Of a DNA stretch of 64,000 bases, positions 48,191 through 59,998 are shown piece by piece. The position numbers and the translations under genes are program-made. How positions within the stretch are numbered: position 1 is the stretch's first letter; every line of letters begins with the position of its first letter. Source of the DNA: Helicoverpa zea (taxonomy: Eukaryota; Arthropoda; Insecta; Lepidoptera; Noctuidae); the NCBI RefSeq assembly GCF_022581195.2, contig NC_061474.1, positions 7,998,001 to 8,062,000 of the forward strand, in the 5' to 3' direction. A model generated the notes under the pieces. The model saw only the letters and a program-made list of their open reading frames with translations, was not told the DNA's origin and searched no databases.

Positions 48191-51100
48191 GTCAAATAAT
48201 TTATGGTCCGAAATAAAAACATGTTGGCTCTGATATTTTGTTAATGTCTGACAATTATTTACACGCAGTGTTGATATATAAATGGTGATTCAGATGAAAT
48301 GTTGTTATATGTAAGCAATTAAAATCAATCATCAAAACAATGACTGTCCTTCAAATACATTCGCCATTTTCTAATTCTAATTTTAAAACCGTAAGCAACG
48401 GTATTTTAAACCGCCATCTTGGATTAAAACCTTTGTCGATCGAAATAAAGGTAAATAAGCATTGTATAGGTACCGTTAAAACGTATAGAAGTATTCTAAT
48501 TCCTTTTACTTTCGGATTTAGTGCGTTAGGTTTACTTTTACTTTCTCTTGCGAACAAAACGATTCACTATCTTTGTGTATACGCATGACATGTTTTACAA
48601 TGTCACTTGAATTTAGTATTAGATGTTGCAAACAACGATTTAGAATAATGATTTATAAATAAAATAATGGAGCTTGTGTTGAGCCTAGATTTAGAGCAGT
48701 TTCTAAATTGTATATTATTGAGCTTGAAGATTGAACAAATCAGGTACAGTAGAGTTAATAATTAAAACCTATTTAAAATCAATGCAATATATACCTAGCT
48801 CTTATTCGTACAGATGAGACGATGAACTTCGAATTTGTGATACAAACTCGTGACCAGTTATAATTATAATTTAATTTGGACTGTGCTATCATCATCCGCA
48901 TAGTAAGTAGGCTATGCCCGTCTCTACATACCATCCATATCGGTTCACGAATTTTAGCATGAAAATCAGAATCATTTTTCGCATACATTTAGTAAAATTA
49001 AACTATTTGTACTTTAAGTACAAATATTCCAGGAAGTAGATGAGGAAAAGTCTTCGTTTCTGTCATTACATTCCTGACTAATATTACAATATTGGTGCAG
49101 GTCATATTGTAAAGTTTCTCTGTAGGCATCGTTCTTGACCCAATTCCTGTTAAATATGAATGAATGAGGAATATTGCAATGATGTCCGTTTCTATGGAAT
49201 TCATTTTATATTTTTGTATGGGTATTTTTGTCACGATGTGTCTTATTTTTGTTACAGGAAAATGTTGCTGAGGATTAATTTATACGGGACTTAAATTACA
49301 TACCTACCTAAGTTTATCTTGACTTTACTAATATTATAAATAGTAATATAATATTATAAGTAGTAATGGTTTCTGTTGGTCCGATTCATTTGCACGAATA
49401 AATTCTAGATAGGGTTGGTTTCCCCGGCATGCGGGGACATCTACGGCCTACCTAATGAGTACCTATGTAAGTATTCTGTATTTTTTTCATTTAATAGGTA
49501 GAACAATTGGAAAGATTTTAAAGAAGATTTAGGAAAGAATTGGTCGGCGGAAAAAGGCTGAAAAGGACTTGAAGATGAGAACAATTTAAGTCCTCTGATT
49601 TACAAAGGTTTGAAGAGATCGATTTACTTAAGTAAATCTCGCAATACAAACGTTTCTTGTTTCCACTAACCTTAAAAAATCTAGCTCTAAATATACCAAC
49701 ATATAAATAGTGAGTATCTGTAACATTTAAACAAATTGACAAGATAAATTAGCAACAAGATATTTTAGTACCGTTATTTATGCGAATGAACTTTATCAGG
49801 TATATTTCCAAACATTTCTAAAACCAAACAAAACATACTTAATTAAACTACATAGTTGTTAAAAGAAAAATGAAGAACAATAAAAAACATGACAGTCTAA
49901 ATTCAAGAGCAACGATTGTTGGAATCCGTTCACGAAAATAACTTCAGAACGAAAATATCTCGTTCATTCATTCACAGATCATTGCTCCGAATAACACTGG
50001 CCACAATACATAACTGTATCAGAAGCATAGACATAATATTAGTAAACAGGACTGCGCATATAAACCCAAAAAACGAGCCGAGTGAAACAGTGACTATGAG
50101 ATTAAGCTATGTGAGACAAATCCGAATTTTGCTAAGATTATTAAACGCAGATTGGTATTGAAGTTTTAACTTACGCAGTTTGTGACCTTAAGATACTTAT
50201 AAAGGCTTTTAATAATTAGCGGGAATTAGCAGTATAAAAGCAGGAAGATTCGAAGTGAAGACTGTTTTTTTTGTATTTCTACTTCATATATAGACTGCTG
50301 AGCCATTTATGTCGCCTTTCTTCATTTTTTGGGAAGCTATAACAATAGTACAACAGTTTTAAAATCCATCACCCATATTTTCACTCATTACAAGAATTCA
50401 TGGGCACCCTAGTTGTTTGGTTTACGAAAATGTTATTATTAGCTAACCTGTGGAACGATATATTGCAACCACCATAGGATTCACTTTTACAAGTATAAAC
50501 ACAACACTTTTTCACCATTTAAATAGTTTAAATTGATTTAATACAAAAAATATAAACAAAATTTTAAATGCTGATTACGCGCCAAGAATGTTCAGGGTTA
50601 CCGCTAGAAAAAAAAAATATGTTGTTTATGTTTTAAGAATAAGAATTTATATAAATAATTTATTCGTATAATAAATTAATGCGATTTTTATTAATTTGTT
50701 GACTTACAATTGTTAAAATAAGATAAAAATATATGTGATTCAATTGTTTTTTTGGGAAGACAAAACTGTTGACCACAACATTTTTTTATGCTGGCAAGGT
50801 GTTAGAAAGAGACAAACAGCCTCCGTTCTAACTATCCCTCTCGGCTCGGATTTGCCTCTGTGTATTATGCAACAAATTTAGTACCTTATTGCGTTGGAAT
50901 AGAGTTCATTTTCGTAAATATGTATTTTGAACGTGCGCAATCTTGTTTATTATATTACATCTATGATCAGAAGAGTAAAATAGTACTTATAAAAAAGTAT
51001 TTTTACAGATATAAAAAAAAAACAATATCTATACCGACCTGTTTACAAAAAAAAGGCGGTAAAGAAAAGAAACTGGAGGAAACTGTTTCAAACTGGAAGC

Positions 51101-51326
51101 TGCCAAAATTAAATGTTTTGTTTTTGCTCGATAATTCTGGCTTGTTATTTCCTTATTCGTATCAGGTTTACGTCAAATCGCAGATATCAAAGCTTGTCCA
51201 TCTGAAATTGGTGATTTGCTGTCTTAATCCTCAAAATTCTTTAAAACTTCTCTACTAAGAAAACGGCAATTCCAGTAGAGTATTCCAACTAATATAATAT
51301 GAAAGAATCCACATTTTCACGACCGT
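48191..51326. other. No gene recognised
   Basis: AT-rich. The 132-codon plus frame at 50860-51258 is Lys, Tyr and Leu rich as expected from AT-rich noncoding DNA and has no domain. A dispersed-repeat scrap (actaatattataaatag) is near 49327. Confidence 0.45.
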
Positions 51327-51487
51327 CATCATCCTCCGAGCCTTTTCCCAACTATGTTGGAGTCGGCTTCCAGTCTAACTGGATTCAACTGAGTACCAAT
51401 GCTTTGCAAGGAGCGACTACCTATCTGATCTCCTCGACCCAGTTACCTGGGCAACCCAATACCCCTTGGTTACTGGACTGGCTTCTG
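51327..51487 (-). mobile_element. Short retroelement with 16-bp target duplication
   Basis: Plus-strand blocks: catcatcctccgagcctttt, cccaactatgttggagtcgg, gctttgcaaggagcgactac, ctcgacccagttacctgggc, ctggactggcttctg. The flanks acattttcacgaccgt (51311-51326) and acattttcatgaccgt (51488-51503) differ at one of 16 positions. The left end, reversed, is the GGAGGATGATG tail, which proves the minus orientation. Confidence 0.9.
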
Positions 51488-51789
51488 ACATTTTCATGAC
51501 CGTACAAATCAGCAATTTCCACAGCATGAAAGCCGGTTTCCATGTTGTTTCTAAGTTCACCATAAAAGGTTAAAATCTTAGAAAAACCTCGGTGTGTCAT
51601 CGGCTCACAATTGAACAAAGTTGACGCCTGTTTACGTTTTCATCGGGACATGATTGATGCGTAGATTAGCACAGTTTGTGTACAAACAAGTGTGATCGAT
51701 TGCCGACGCTAACTTAGCTTAATTAACTTAATAAACATTCGTAACTTAGATGGCATCCTTTTTTTCTGTAAAAGTTGGTTCAGGTCATA
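51488..51789. other. No gene recognised
   Basis: Spacer; nothing supported. Confidence 0.5.
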
Positions 51790-51958
51790 AGAGAGGCCGG
51801 GGCTGCGGGTTGTTCGAAAGAGATACCGCGGTCCTGGTACATAAATGGCCTACGACGGAACACGACGGTTTTTAGTCAGTAAGAGTCTGACACTCCCTCA
51901 CCGCTGCTAACCCACAGCGGGAGGGGTCATTTGATGATTTTTGACGTCGTTAAAAAAA
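51790..51958 (+). mobile_element. SINE, second good copy of the 4730-4920 family
   Basis: gagaggccggggctgcgggt, tgttcgaaagagataccgcg, agtaagagtctgacactccc, cccacagcgggaggggtcat, tttttgacgtcgttaaaaaa. The A-run after gtcgtt is a tail. A short tggttca at 51777-51783 and 51967-51973 might be a duplication remnant. A further scrap (tcagtagaagtctgacactg) follows at about 52009-52028. Confidence 0.85.
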
Positions 51959-52906
51959 AGGCTGTATGGTTCATAAAGGACTTTAAACAAAACATGAGTG
52001 CGTTTTAATCAGTAGAAGTCTGACACTGCCACTGTATCAATCAGTACCATTTGAAAATGTCCCTAACCAAACCTATCAAAAAAGTGTTTTTTTTGTTTGG
52101 CTATTCGGCCGCAAAGCTCTCTCTGGCTTACGTGTACAAAACAATATGCATGTACACAAACAAGTGTGACTTACCCATTTTTAAAAGCATCTATAGGTAC
52201 CTACTTATTTAGAGGTCAATTTGTTTATTGATCAGCTGTACAGAATTCGAAACTAATTCGAAGAGCAGTAGACAATGATTCGTTTAACTTTGACTGGGAT
52301 AGCTTGTCTCTGGCGGTTTATATTTCAAGCAGTGCTTTCAATCAAAGTGCCTATTTGATTATTTACTGGTTGAACAATAAACAATAAAAATATTTTCGAT
52401 TATAGGAATCCAAAATTCATACTTTTTAGAGGAAAATGCCCTTCAAATTATTTAAATCTCAAATGTATACAATAAGTAAAGAAACTAAATTGCTAAATAC
52501 ATTGTTGATTATAGGACACTGTCATGATAAAATTTAAAATATCAAACAAAAAAAAAATAAAGCAATAAAAAAATACAGATTACATATTAAGTATATAATA
52601 ATAACATTTACCAACATACTTCAAAGCATAAATTTCTCAAAAACCACGTTACTTCCCAGCCGCAACTATAAAAACTCTAGATAATGTAACTGAACGCATA
52701 AAACGGAACGAACTGAACGGAAGCCGAATGTATGCCAATAACTAGGATAGACTCGTATACAAGTAAATCATTTTTACAGCATAAGGCACTCCGTAGACGG
52801 TCAAAATAATTGCGCAATCAAATTCGATAAAAATCAGTGCGCAATCTTCAATGTTAACCCTAAACCATATTGCGTAATATTTATATTGAACGTCAAGGGA
52901 ATGCCT
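51959..52906. other. No gene recognised
   Basis: AT-rich apart from the SINE scrap near 52010. Confidence 0.5.
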
Positions 52907-52913
52907 AAAGCTT

Positions 52914-53481
52914 GGGTTTCCTAGGAAAGCGGTGCCGTCATATAGCGGCCGTAATATTACGGACGCAAATAGACGGTCGTCTTTACGGTGATGACATGTG
53001 GAAAGTTCCACGGCCGTTTTAACACACCGTCATAAACTTTTTTTTAGTCGTATTATACTTACTAACCTGATTTATTTAATATTTCTCAAATTTCACGACA
53101 CCGATTTTGTTTTAGTTGACTTTTTCTATAATCTTTACTTTTTATATTATTTATTGCTTCGTGGCTTACGAACGAAATCTATTAAAATTTCGTCGTCCTC
53201 GCTGCTCCAAGAGTTGGAACTCATTTTTTACGTTGTTCCGAAAAAACAAACATAAATACGGATTAAAAAAGCTTCACCGCTTTCAATAAAACGTTCACCA
53301 AACCATCTGACACCGTCAAGACGGCCGTCATACAAATGGCGGCACCGCATTTTGAAGTTACGGTGTACGTTACCGCTCTCTAGGAAACCGCCCCATTTCG
53401 TTTACATAGACAACGTTCTAGTGACGTCATTCACCGCTGTATTACGGCCGCTATATGACGGCACCGCTTTCCTAGGAAACC
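52914..53481. mobile_element. 568-bp inverted-repeat element flanked by AAAGCTT
   Basis: The left end gggtttcctaggaaagcggt, gccgtcatatagcggccgta, at and the right end attacggccgctatatgacg, gcaccgctttcctaggaaac, c are inverted repeats of about 41 bp, essentially perfect. AAAGCTT stands at 52907-52913 and 53482-53488. A further cctaggaaa-like word near 53380 suggests a degenerate internal repeat. No transposase; the frames at 52742-53011 and 52998-53255 have no domain. Confidence 0.85.
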
Positions 53482-53488
53482 AAAGCTT

Positions 53489-53652
53489 AACAGTGCTTTC
53501 ATACTGGCGACCTTTGTCGCGCATAGCAAGACCGTGAGAACAATCGGTCACTCGGTTTTAAACGTCATATTCTGCAACAATAGTTGTCAATTAGTTGCAA
53601 CAACCGCCAATAGGAACTGGGCGGAAAATCCGCTAGTGTAAAAGCGCTGTTA
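53489..53652. mobile_element. MITE with 'aacagcgctttcacactagcgg'-type ends, copy 2
   Basis: Left aacagtgctttcatactggc, right ccgctagtgtaaaagcgctg tt. The ends are imperfect inverted repeats shared with 32979-33157. It begins directly after the right AAAGCTT flank of the preceding element. Confidence 0.75.
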
Positions 53653-53972
53653 CTGTCGCTGTTGCGAAAACGACATTTATTTCTATGTATACTAATGTTA
53701 TAAAGCTGGAATATTTTTCTAATCTGTTTTTTTTTTTATTTGAGTAACAAGAAAAAAATCTGTATTCCTAAACATTTTATTGTTAGTTCATACATTCCCG
53801 TGCCTAGTCTGCTTATTATTCAATGCGTGAATATTTCGTCTATCAATCATTATATTTTAAGACGGCGATAAATCTTTGCGTACATTACAGCGAGCTATAC
53901 AAACGTCAATCAAATTGTTTAGAATATTATACTAACTTTTTCCTCTGGTTTTACTTGCATTCTTTTCGTCAT
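53653..53972. other. No gene recognised
   Basis: AT-rich spacer; nothing supported. Confidence 0.5.
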
Positions 53973-54112
53973 TCTATCGTCCCACTGCTAGGCACAGGCC
54001 TCCTCTCACACAGAGAAGGATTGTGCGTTAATCACCACGCTTGCTCAATGCGGGTTGGTGATTCCAGATATGATACTTAGTCCAGGTTTCCTTGAGATGT
54101 TTTCCTGGTTGA
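53973..54112 (-). mobile_element. LINE 3'-end fragment ('cccactgctaggcacaggcc')
   Basis: cgtcccactgctaggcacag, gcctcctctcacacagagaa, ggattgtgcgttaatcacca, cgcttgctcaatgcgggttg, gtgattccagatatg. It is the reverse complement of the 55828-55946 copy, whose (ATG)n end gives the orientation. Confidence 0.75.
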
Positions 54113-55189
54113 TTTCTTTAATCTAATAAATAAATAAATCCATAAATAAAAAAAAATATCAAAATGAAATCATAATAAAAAATCGAATCCAAAAAAATTA
54201 ATAAATAGTAAAATATCGAATAGATAAATTATAGAAATCCGCAGGAAAACATTTAGGGTTTAAGTTTTGGACTATTCTGCTTACTTTTTCTTTAGATAAA
54301 ACTTAATACAAAATTGTCGTTGACAGATTTTGTAAATGAAATAGATACATGTGTTCCTTCCATCAAATAAAAGTTATCTCAAAACGTAAAACAGCTTTTT
54401 ATCGCAATAAATAAATCTGTTGATCAAACTTTTGAATTCGGAACACTGAAACAGTAAATACAGTTTGACAGTTGTTTTGCCGCCCTTTTTTATGTAGCTT
54501 TCTTTATCGGCCAGTAATGTTTTATTTACTTCACATTTACGATGTTGCCATCCTAAATCAATTCGATATAAACCTTCTTTTACTTTTTTCTATAAAACAG
54601 TAAGAAATAAAGTTTATCTTCCAAGTTTTATCATTTATCGGATATTTTATTTGTTTGAAATATATGGCTACCAGAAGTTATTATTTCTGTTTCAAATCCA
54701 CGAAATTATAAACATAGTTATCCTATTGTAATTAATGTTATGATTTCGTGGTAAAACTGCTCATCCCATTAGTATATGTTTTAACATTTAGTATATATTT
54801 TAACCGTAACTTAGATTTTATAATTAAGACTAGCTTAAATAGTTCCTCCAAAACTTAGAAAAGAAACAGCTTACCAAAAATACACCTTAACGTCTACAAC
54901 TTAAGACACAAAATCCATTACAAAGCTTACTTTCGATGACAATTAACAATACATTAATTAAAGGGCTCCTGACAGGCGTCACGTATGTTAACAAATTGAA
55001 TTACATGACACATGACGTGTGATATTATTGTTTAATTGTAAACTATTCTAATGTCATGTTGACCTACATAGCTATATAGTTGACCTATAAACTTATGATC
55101 TACCAATGTTATCATACCGTTCTCAGAAAATAAGTCTGACTGTCAAGAAGTAAGCCTCTCAAAGTCAAAGTTTTTTTATGTCGGTCTCA
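54113..55189. other. No gene recognised
   Basis: AT-rich; nothing supported. Confidence 0.5.
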
Positions 55190-55275
55190 TGGAGAGTCTG
55201 AAATCACCCACCCGCATCGAGCAAGTGTGGTGTTTAAGGGTCAATCCTTCTTCTTGTGAGAGGAGGCCAGAGAGG
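55190..55275 (+). repeat. LINE 3'-end fragment, plus orientation
   Basis: cacccacccgcatcgagcaa, gtgtggtgtttaagggtcaa, tccttcttcttgtgagagga, ggcc. Same core as 55828-55946. Confidence 0.65.
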
Positions 55276-55329
55276 ATGTATTTTTGTTGCCGCTATAACA
55301 AAAAATACTAAAATACAATAAATATTTTG

Positions 55330-55427
55330 GTGGGCTCCCATACAACAAACGGGATTTTTTTGCTCATTTCTAAATAATGGTACGGGACCCTTCGTGCGCG
55401 ATTCCTACTCGCACTTGGCCGGTTTTT
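55330..55427 (-). repeat. Left-end fragment of the 'ggccaagtgcgag' repeat, reverse
   Basis: tgggctcccatacaacaaac, gggatttttttgctcattt, ggtacgggacccttcgtgcg, cgattcctactcgcacttgg, ccggttttt is the reverse complement of the left end at 14845. Confidence 0.75.
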
Positions 55428-55827
55428 GTTTTCTTACCACGACTCAAAAGAGTGTTTGCTTGTGTGACTGTCTGTGGCACCGTAGGTCTTAAACAGATGA
55501 GTAATTTTTATGCGGTTATTTTAGATGACATGCTAGTTTTGTTTTTACGTTTTGCCTATCGTCACTAGCAAAGCCAAAGAGTTTTCTTTATTATTATTTT
55601 TATTACATTTAAGCTGTTAAAAGTTCAATAATAACCTAAATAAACGATGGATGTTGATCAACAGACGTTAACTCAATAAACGGTTTTTACAAAGAGTTTA
55701 ATATCATTTTCTCAATAAAACGCAACGATTAAAAGCGTATCTTTCAACCTACCGCAATACAATTTGCTGCCAAGAATTTTCATGTTACGCTTAGAGCATT
55801 AAACCTACCGGAGACGGTATTGAGCCA
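55428..55827. other. No gene recognised
   Basis: Nothing supported; the 63-codon plus frame at 55377-55568 begins inside the preceding repeat. Confidence 0.5.
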
Positions 55828-55946
55828 AGAGATACCAACCCGCATTGAGCAAGCGTGGTGATTAACTTTCAATCCTTCTCTGTGTGAGATGAGGCCTGTG
55901 CTCAGCAGTGTGACGATGAAAAGGCTCATGATGATGATGATGATGT
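55828..55946 (+). mobile_element. LINE 3' end with (ATG)n tail
   Basis: gagccaagagataccaaccc, gcattgagcaagcgtggtga, ttaactttcaatccttctct, gtgtgagatgaggcctgtgc, tcagcagtgtgacgatg, then atgatgatgatgatgatg. The tail class suggests an RTE-like LINE, but no coding sequence is included. Confidence 0.75.
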
Positions 55947-56164
55947 CGATGAGAAGCCATTGCCATGCCTTCCTTCTCTACCAAAAATTGATAAATACGA
56001 GCAAAACCTTACAAAACGAAAAAAAAATTGTTCTTGTTTATTTCGACTATGCCTTACCCAAGAGATAACAATGTGATCAAAAATCTATAAGTAAACTATC
56101 AGTAATTTCTTAGGTATATTTTTATTTATAATAAGCAAGTTTTAACAGGTTCAGTTTATGTAAA
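55947..56164. other. Short unannotated spacer
   Basis: AT-rich; ends near the 3' end of the retrotransposon. Confidence 0.5.
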
Positions 56165-56210
56165 TATTTACATGACGTAAAAAAAAAGCCTTATTTATAC
56201 ATATATACAA

Positions 56211-57443
56211 CTAAAAAATGGCATCAAAAAACTCCTCATCGCTGCCCACCGGGAGTGTACCCAAGAGGCTGGCAGCATTGCCACGTTGGATGGCAATGCT
56301 TAATTTTTGACCAAAATAAAAACCAGCCTTTGGGTCACTTGAAGTGTCAGCAAGTCGCTTTGCCAGATCTTTAAAAAGCAGATGAGCACTTGGACCCCAC
56401 GGCCCGAGGGTTTCAACCCCAAACGGCTCAAAGGTATAGTTACCAACCAGGGTGCTATATTTGCGCCGTTTGAGGTTCTCTGCAGCCGCAGCACCGGAAC
56501 CAGCACATCGCGCCGAGCTAGGAAGGTGAGATGGTGCAAGAGTATGGACACAAGTCGCGTCCCATACTAAAGACCTACCCATCTTCCACGGGAACAACGA
56601 CATACCGTCCGGTCTCTTGCCATCGTCGCGTGCCAGACCACTGGGTTCTAATATGGCTGGAACGCCTACGGCAACAAGAGCACGACGGATTATGTCATTG
56701 ATATTCGCATGCCGTGCAAATCGTCCCGCGCTGCGGCTGCACGACAAGCCGTGGTGTCCAAGGCTGCTGACAGCTTCACCACAGTGGCAGCGGTGAGGAG
56801 AGCAGCACGGAGCACCCAAACGCAAGCAAACAGCAAGCCGGAAAGTGGTGTCGTCAAACAATGTGCCTATGTTTGACGACGGAAGTGCCAGAAGCCATAG
56901 ACCCGACTCCCATTCGCCCACAGCCAGAAGGCGCGCTCGCTCTGCAGAAGAAATTGACGTATTTAGCAGATTATTCCGTATAACTCTGCAGAGCGGCTCA
57001 TCCCACTGTCTCTGGGAGGACGGGTTGACGGGTGGATCAGTATTCGGGCAGGTGATTTTCCAAGCCTCTACAGCCTCAGTCAGACATGGTACCTCGCAAT
57101 TGGCCAGTGTGATAGGAAGAATTTTCCTGGTCAATTGCTCAGTACCATGGACGGAGGATATAAAGGCCGGTAGGCTAATACTTGAAATTTTGCGGACGCC
57201 AAGCCCTCCCATGCGAACGGGAAGAGTAGCCTGAATCCAGGCTCGGTCGTCCAAGGCCACATTTAAAATTGATGTTAATGTGTGTCTAATAATTTTGTCA
57301 AGTTTTTCCAAAAGATTTGTGTGCTTCCATAGACTGGAAGCACGCAAATAGTACGTTAATTTTGGGCCAAAACAACAATATCTAATGATTGTGATAGCTG
57401 AGTGCATTTTTAACCGACTTCCCAAAAAGGAGGAGGTTCTCAA
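56211..57443 (-). pseudogene. C-terminal half of the same protein: thumb, CCHC-like motif, restriction-like endonuclease
   Basis: 410 residues, of which about the first 10 come from the inserted element; native sequence resumes at MHSAITIIRYCCFGPKLTYY (13-32), typical of the region after the RT palm. A CCHC-like motif is at 219-235 (C219, C221, H230 or H231, C235). A restriction-like endonuclease signature follows: KRPDG at 276-280 and VWDATCV at 293-299, with D279 and D295 as the probable catalytic acids. SIAIQRGNAASLLGT (382-396) lies near the end. The apparent start codon belongs to the insert, so this is not an independent gene. Precise removal of the insert leaves the halves one base out of frame, within an A run. 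Confidence 0.88.
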
Positions 57444-57453
57444 TTCGTCGGGA

Positions 57454-57488
<35 letters not shown>

Positions 57489-58145
57489 ATGTTCACCGAT
57501 TACTCAGAGACGCCTCGACCGATTTGCAATTTTTTTTTTTTGTTTGATAGGGTTTACCTTCCAGGTGGTCCCATAGTCACCAGGTCAGGATCTAATGATG
57601 GAAACCCTGAGAAATCGAGGGCAACTTTCGAAAATCGTAGGCATACGTAGGGTAAAAACTTGACACTAAGGCGCATGTCTGATAACACTATGCAATGGTG
57701 AAGGCTTGGAGCTGACCTGATGATGAAGACCAGAGAAGGTCGAGGGAACTTGAACAATGAATGTGTAAAAAACTACCTCGTGTTTGGGCTTATTTTGTTC
57801 GTATTGACGAGACCTTTGCAACAGTGAAGGTTTGAAGCTGACCTGATGATGGAGACCAGCGAAGGTCGAGGGAACTCGACAATTGAATATGTAAACTACC
57901 TCGTGCTTGGGCTTATATTGTTCGTATTGATGAGAACTTTCCACTGCGGATATGACATGCGGATAGTGACAACTATGCTTGTCACTGAAAAGCTAAAAAT
58001 AAAAAACTTTTTACAAAAAAATAAAACCGACTACGGCCTAGAAGTCGGTGGCGTTATAAACTTAGTTACATCCATTAGACACCGACTTCTAGGCCGATGC
58101 ACCTAAGAATAGTTTTTTTTGCTTTTCAGTGTTTTTGGGAGTCGG
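57414..58145 (-). mobile_element. 732-bp nonautonomous element that splits the retrotransposon ORF
   Basis: Termini CCGACTTCCC and GGGAGTCGG are short inverted repeats (one indel). TTTTAA stands at 57408-57413 and 58146-58151, a probable 6-bp target duplication (or a 4-bp TTAA inside it). It carries a poly(T) run (57453-57484) and blocks shared with the foldback at 15115-16695: tgagaaatcgagggcaact, gtgaaggtttgaagctgac, ttgttcgtattga. Near one end is a hairpin of 17 perfect pairs (58034-58050 with 58080-58096). No transposase; the frame at 57846-58106 is noncoding. Confidence 0.88.
58034..58096. repeat. Perfect 17-bp hairpin inside the 732-bp element
   Basis: cggcctagaagtcggtg and its exact reverse complement caccgacttctaggccg are separated by 29 bases. 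A related hairpin is the centre of the foldback at 16054-16124. Confidence 0.85.
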
Positions 58146-59829
58146 TTTTAATTTGGAGTAGCCTGTCCGAAATATGATTGAAATTTTGTATTTTATCATG
58201 AATAAAATTCGAGAATGAATTTTCAAATATTGGGGAACCGAGGAGACAAAGAGAACTCTTGTCAATTAATTTGATATCCGGGGCTATTGCACAAAATTTG
58301 GAAAATATGTCTTGTCTGTCTGTATTGTCCGTTACAAAGAGTTCACATTTGGAATAATTTAGATTAAGTCCTATTGCTTGGAATTTATTTTGAAGAAAGG
58401 ATAGGTCTTTAAGAACAGTATCTACTTTGCCCCCCAAGGTTCCGTCATCAAGGTACCAAACATTGAATTCAGAATTTAGCTGCCGAATTATTGGGTTTAT
58501 GGCTAAACTGAAAATCACGGGCCCGAGTGGGTCACCCTGCTGACAGCCAACAAAAGATTCTAAAAGGGTGTCCCGATTAAGAAATTTAGATGGGTGCCTG
58601 TAGCGTTGGTAAAGAAAACTATAAATTTGGGGTAGCTCTTTTTTAGTTTCTGCTAGTAGGGTGTCCCTGTTAACTGAGTTGAATGCATTCTTTATGTCAA
58701 CCTTCATTATGACCTCTCCTTTGCCACAATTTAAATAGGTCGACAACGCGTGTACAGCAGCCTCGCAGCCCCCTCTTGAGCCGTAACCCAGCTGAAGGGG
58801 CTGAAATTTTTCCGAACAACCCTCGTTATAAAATTTACAGCAAATCTTGGCTGCCATACGACGGTAAGTAGTGCCTACGGCGATTGGACGAATGCCGCCG
58901 TCCCTCTTGCGTAGAGCGCAGAGGTTTGCTCCATACAAGACGTCGATGACGGCCTCGTCCACCTTGCCGGATAGCATTAGGTTGACCAGGGCTGTAAGCT
59001 CCTTCAAGAGTGACTCACCAGCTTCCCCGGCGCTTGGGCAGGTAAGGTCCTTAAGGTGTTGCGGACTCAAGCCGTCGAGGCCGCCTGCAGAACCGCTCCT
59101 GAAGGAGCCTATTGCCGTGATCAATTGTCGACCTGTAACGATGAGGGTATGTAAATCCGGATCAGGGGGGTCGGGAAAAGAAAGGTCATCGGATGGGGCA
59201 GGGTGTTTGCTCTCCAAAGCGGAAAGTGTTTCTGGAGAACACGGAGCCACCACATCACTGCTGAAGAGGATCCTCGCTGCACCACTTATGTCACCTTCAC
59301 TTAACTTGGATTCTACCAGGTGGGGGATGCTCCTCGAATAGGTAGATCCTGTTGTCGGTGATTTAGTGTCGAAATCTCTGACCGAAACATTACAATTATC
59401 TTTAATTTGGGTCGTTAAGGACTTTTTGGATGCCAAATTTTTTTGAATATGTAAGATTCTATAAGGGAAAGTGAGTAAGTTCTCCCAAGCACGTTGCGAG
59501 TTCTCCCGTGCAGCCAGGCGGACACAACCTGCCAAATGTTGAGCTACTAAAGTCCTGGCGCCTCGGGGAACCCGCTTTAGGATTGGAATTGTGTTTTTGA
59601 ATTTTGAAAGTCTTTTCCAAAACGGTTCCAAAGGTGTGTCGGTATCTGGGTTTGTCGGGGTTAGTGTGGGAGGAACTGCACTTTGGGATTTATGTGTCTT
59701 CCCAATGTGCACGTTCAAACCCCGCTTACCTTTAAAAAAACGTGCTTGGGGGCACAGCGGGCATCTCAGGGCATCCAGAGATGTTGAAGATTGACAAGCA
59801 CTTACACTCCCATCACTATTACTATACAT
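58126..59829 (-). pseudogene. N-terminal and polymerase half of the endonuclease-type retrotransposon protein
   Basis: 567 residues. A C2H2 finger lies at 23-46 (C23, C26, H41, H46), a likely nucleic-acid-binding head. The reverse transcriptase follows: GGLDGLSPQHLKDL at 249-262; RKRDGGIRPIAVG at 307-319; MKVDIKNAFNSVNR (motif A, catalytic D378) at 375-388; GCQQGDPLGPVIFS (motif B) at 428-441; and VWYLDDGTLGG with the YLDD catalytic pair (motif C) at 457-467. The frame is open throughout with no stop. Its last residues (about 561-567) are translated from the inserted element, so the native protein continued into the 56211-57443 frame. The start Met at 59829 is the first in frame and precedes the finger at a reasonable distance. 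Confidence 0.88.
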
Positions 59830-59998
59830 CTGGGTGCCTCGCTACTTATTTGTATACACTTACAACTATTAATTTTCCACAAAAGAATATTTACAATAAT
59901 AAAAGTAACAAATCAAAATAGCACTCAAAAACACAAATAATCAAAATGTCAATTTGACGCAGTCGCGCTAGTTTCGGCACATTTCGGCGCGGGACTCA

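Noticed and set aside
50860..51258. 132-codon plus-strand frame
   Set aside because: Lys/Tyr/Leu-rich translation of AT-rich DNA, no domain, no splice context.
57414..58145. Considered as a piggyBac-derived MITE because TTAA lies at both ends
   Set aside because: The TTAA is part of a longer TTTTAA match, and the termini do not look like piggyBac ends known to me; left unclassified.
58871..59341. 156-codon plus-strand frame
   Set aside because: Antisense shadow of the retrotransposon reverse transcriptase.
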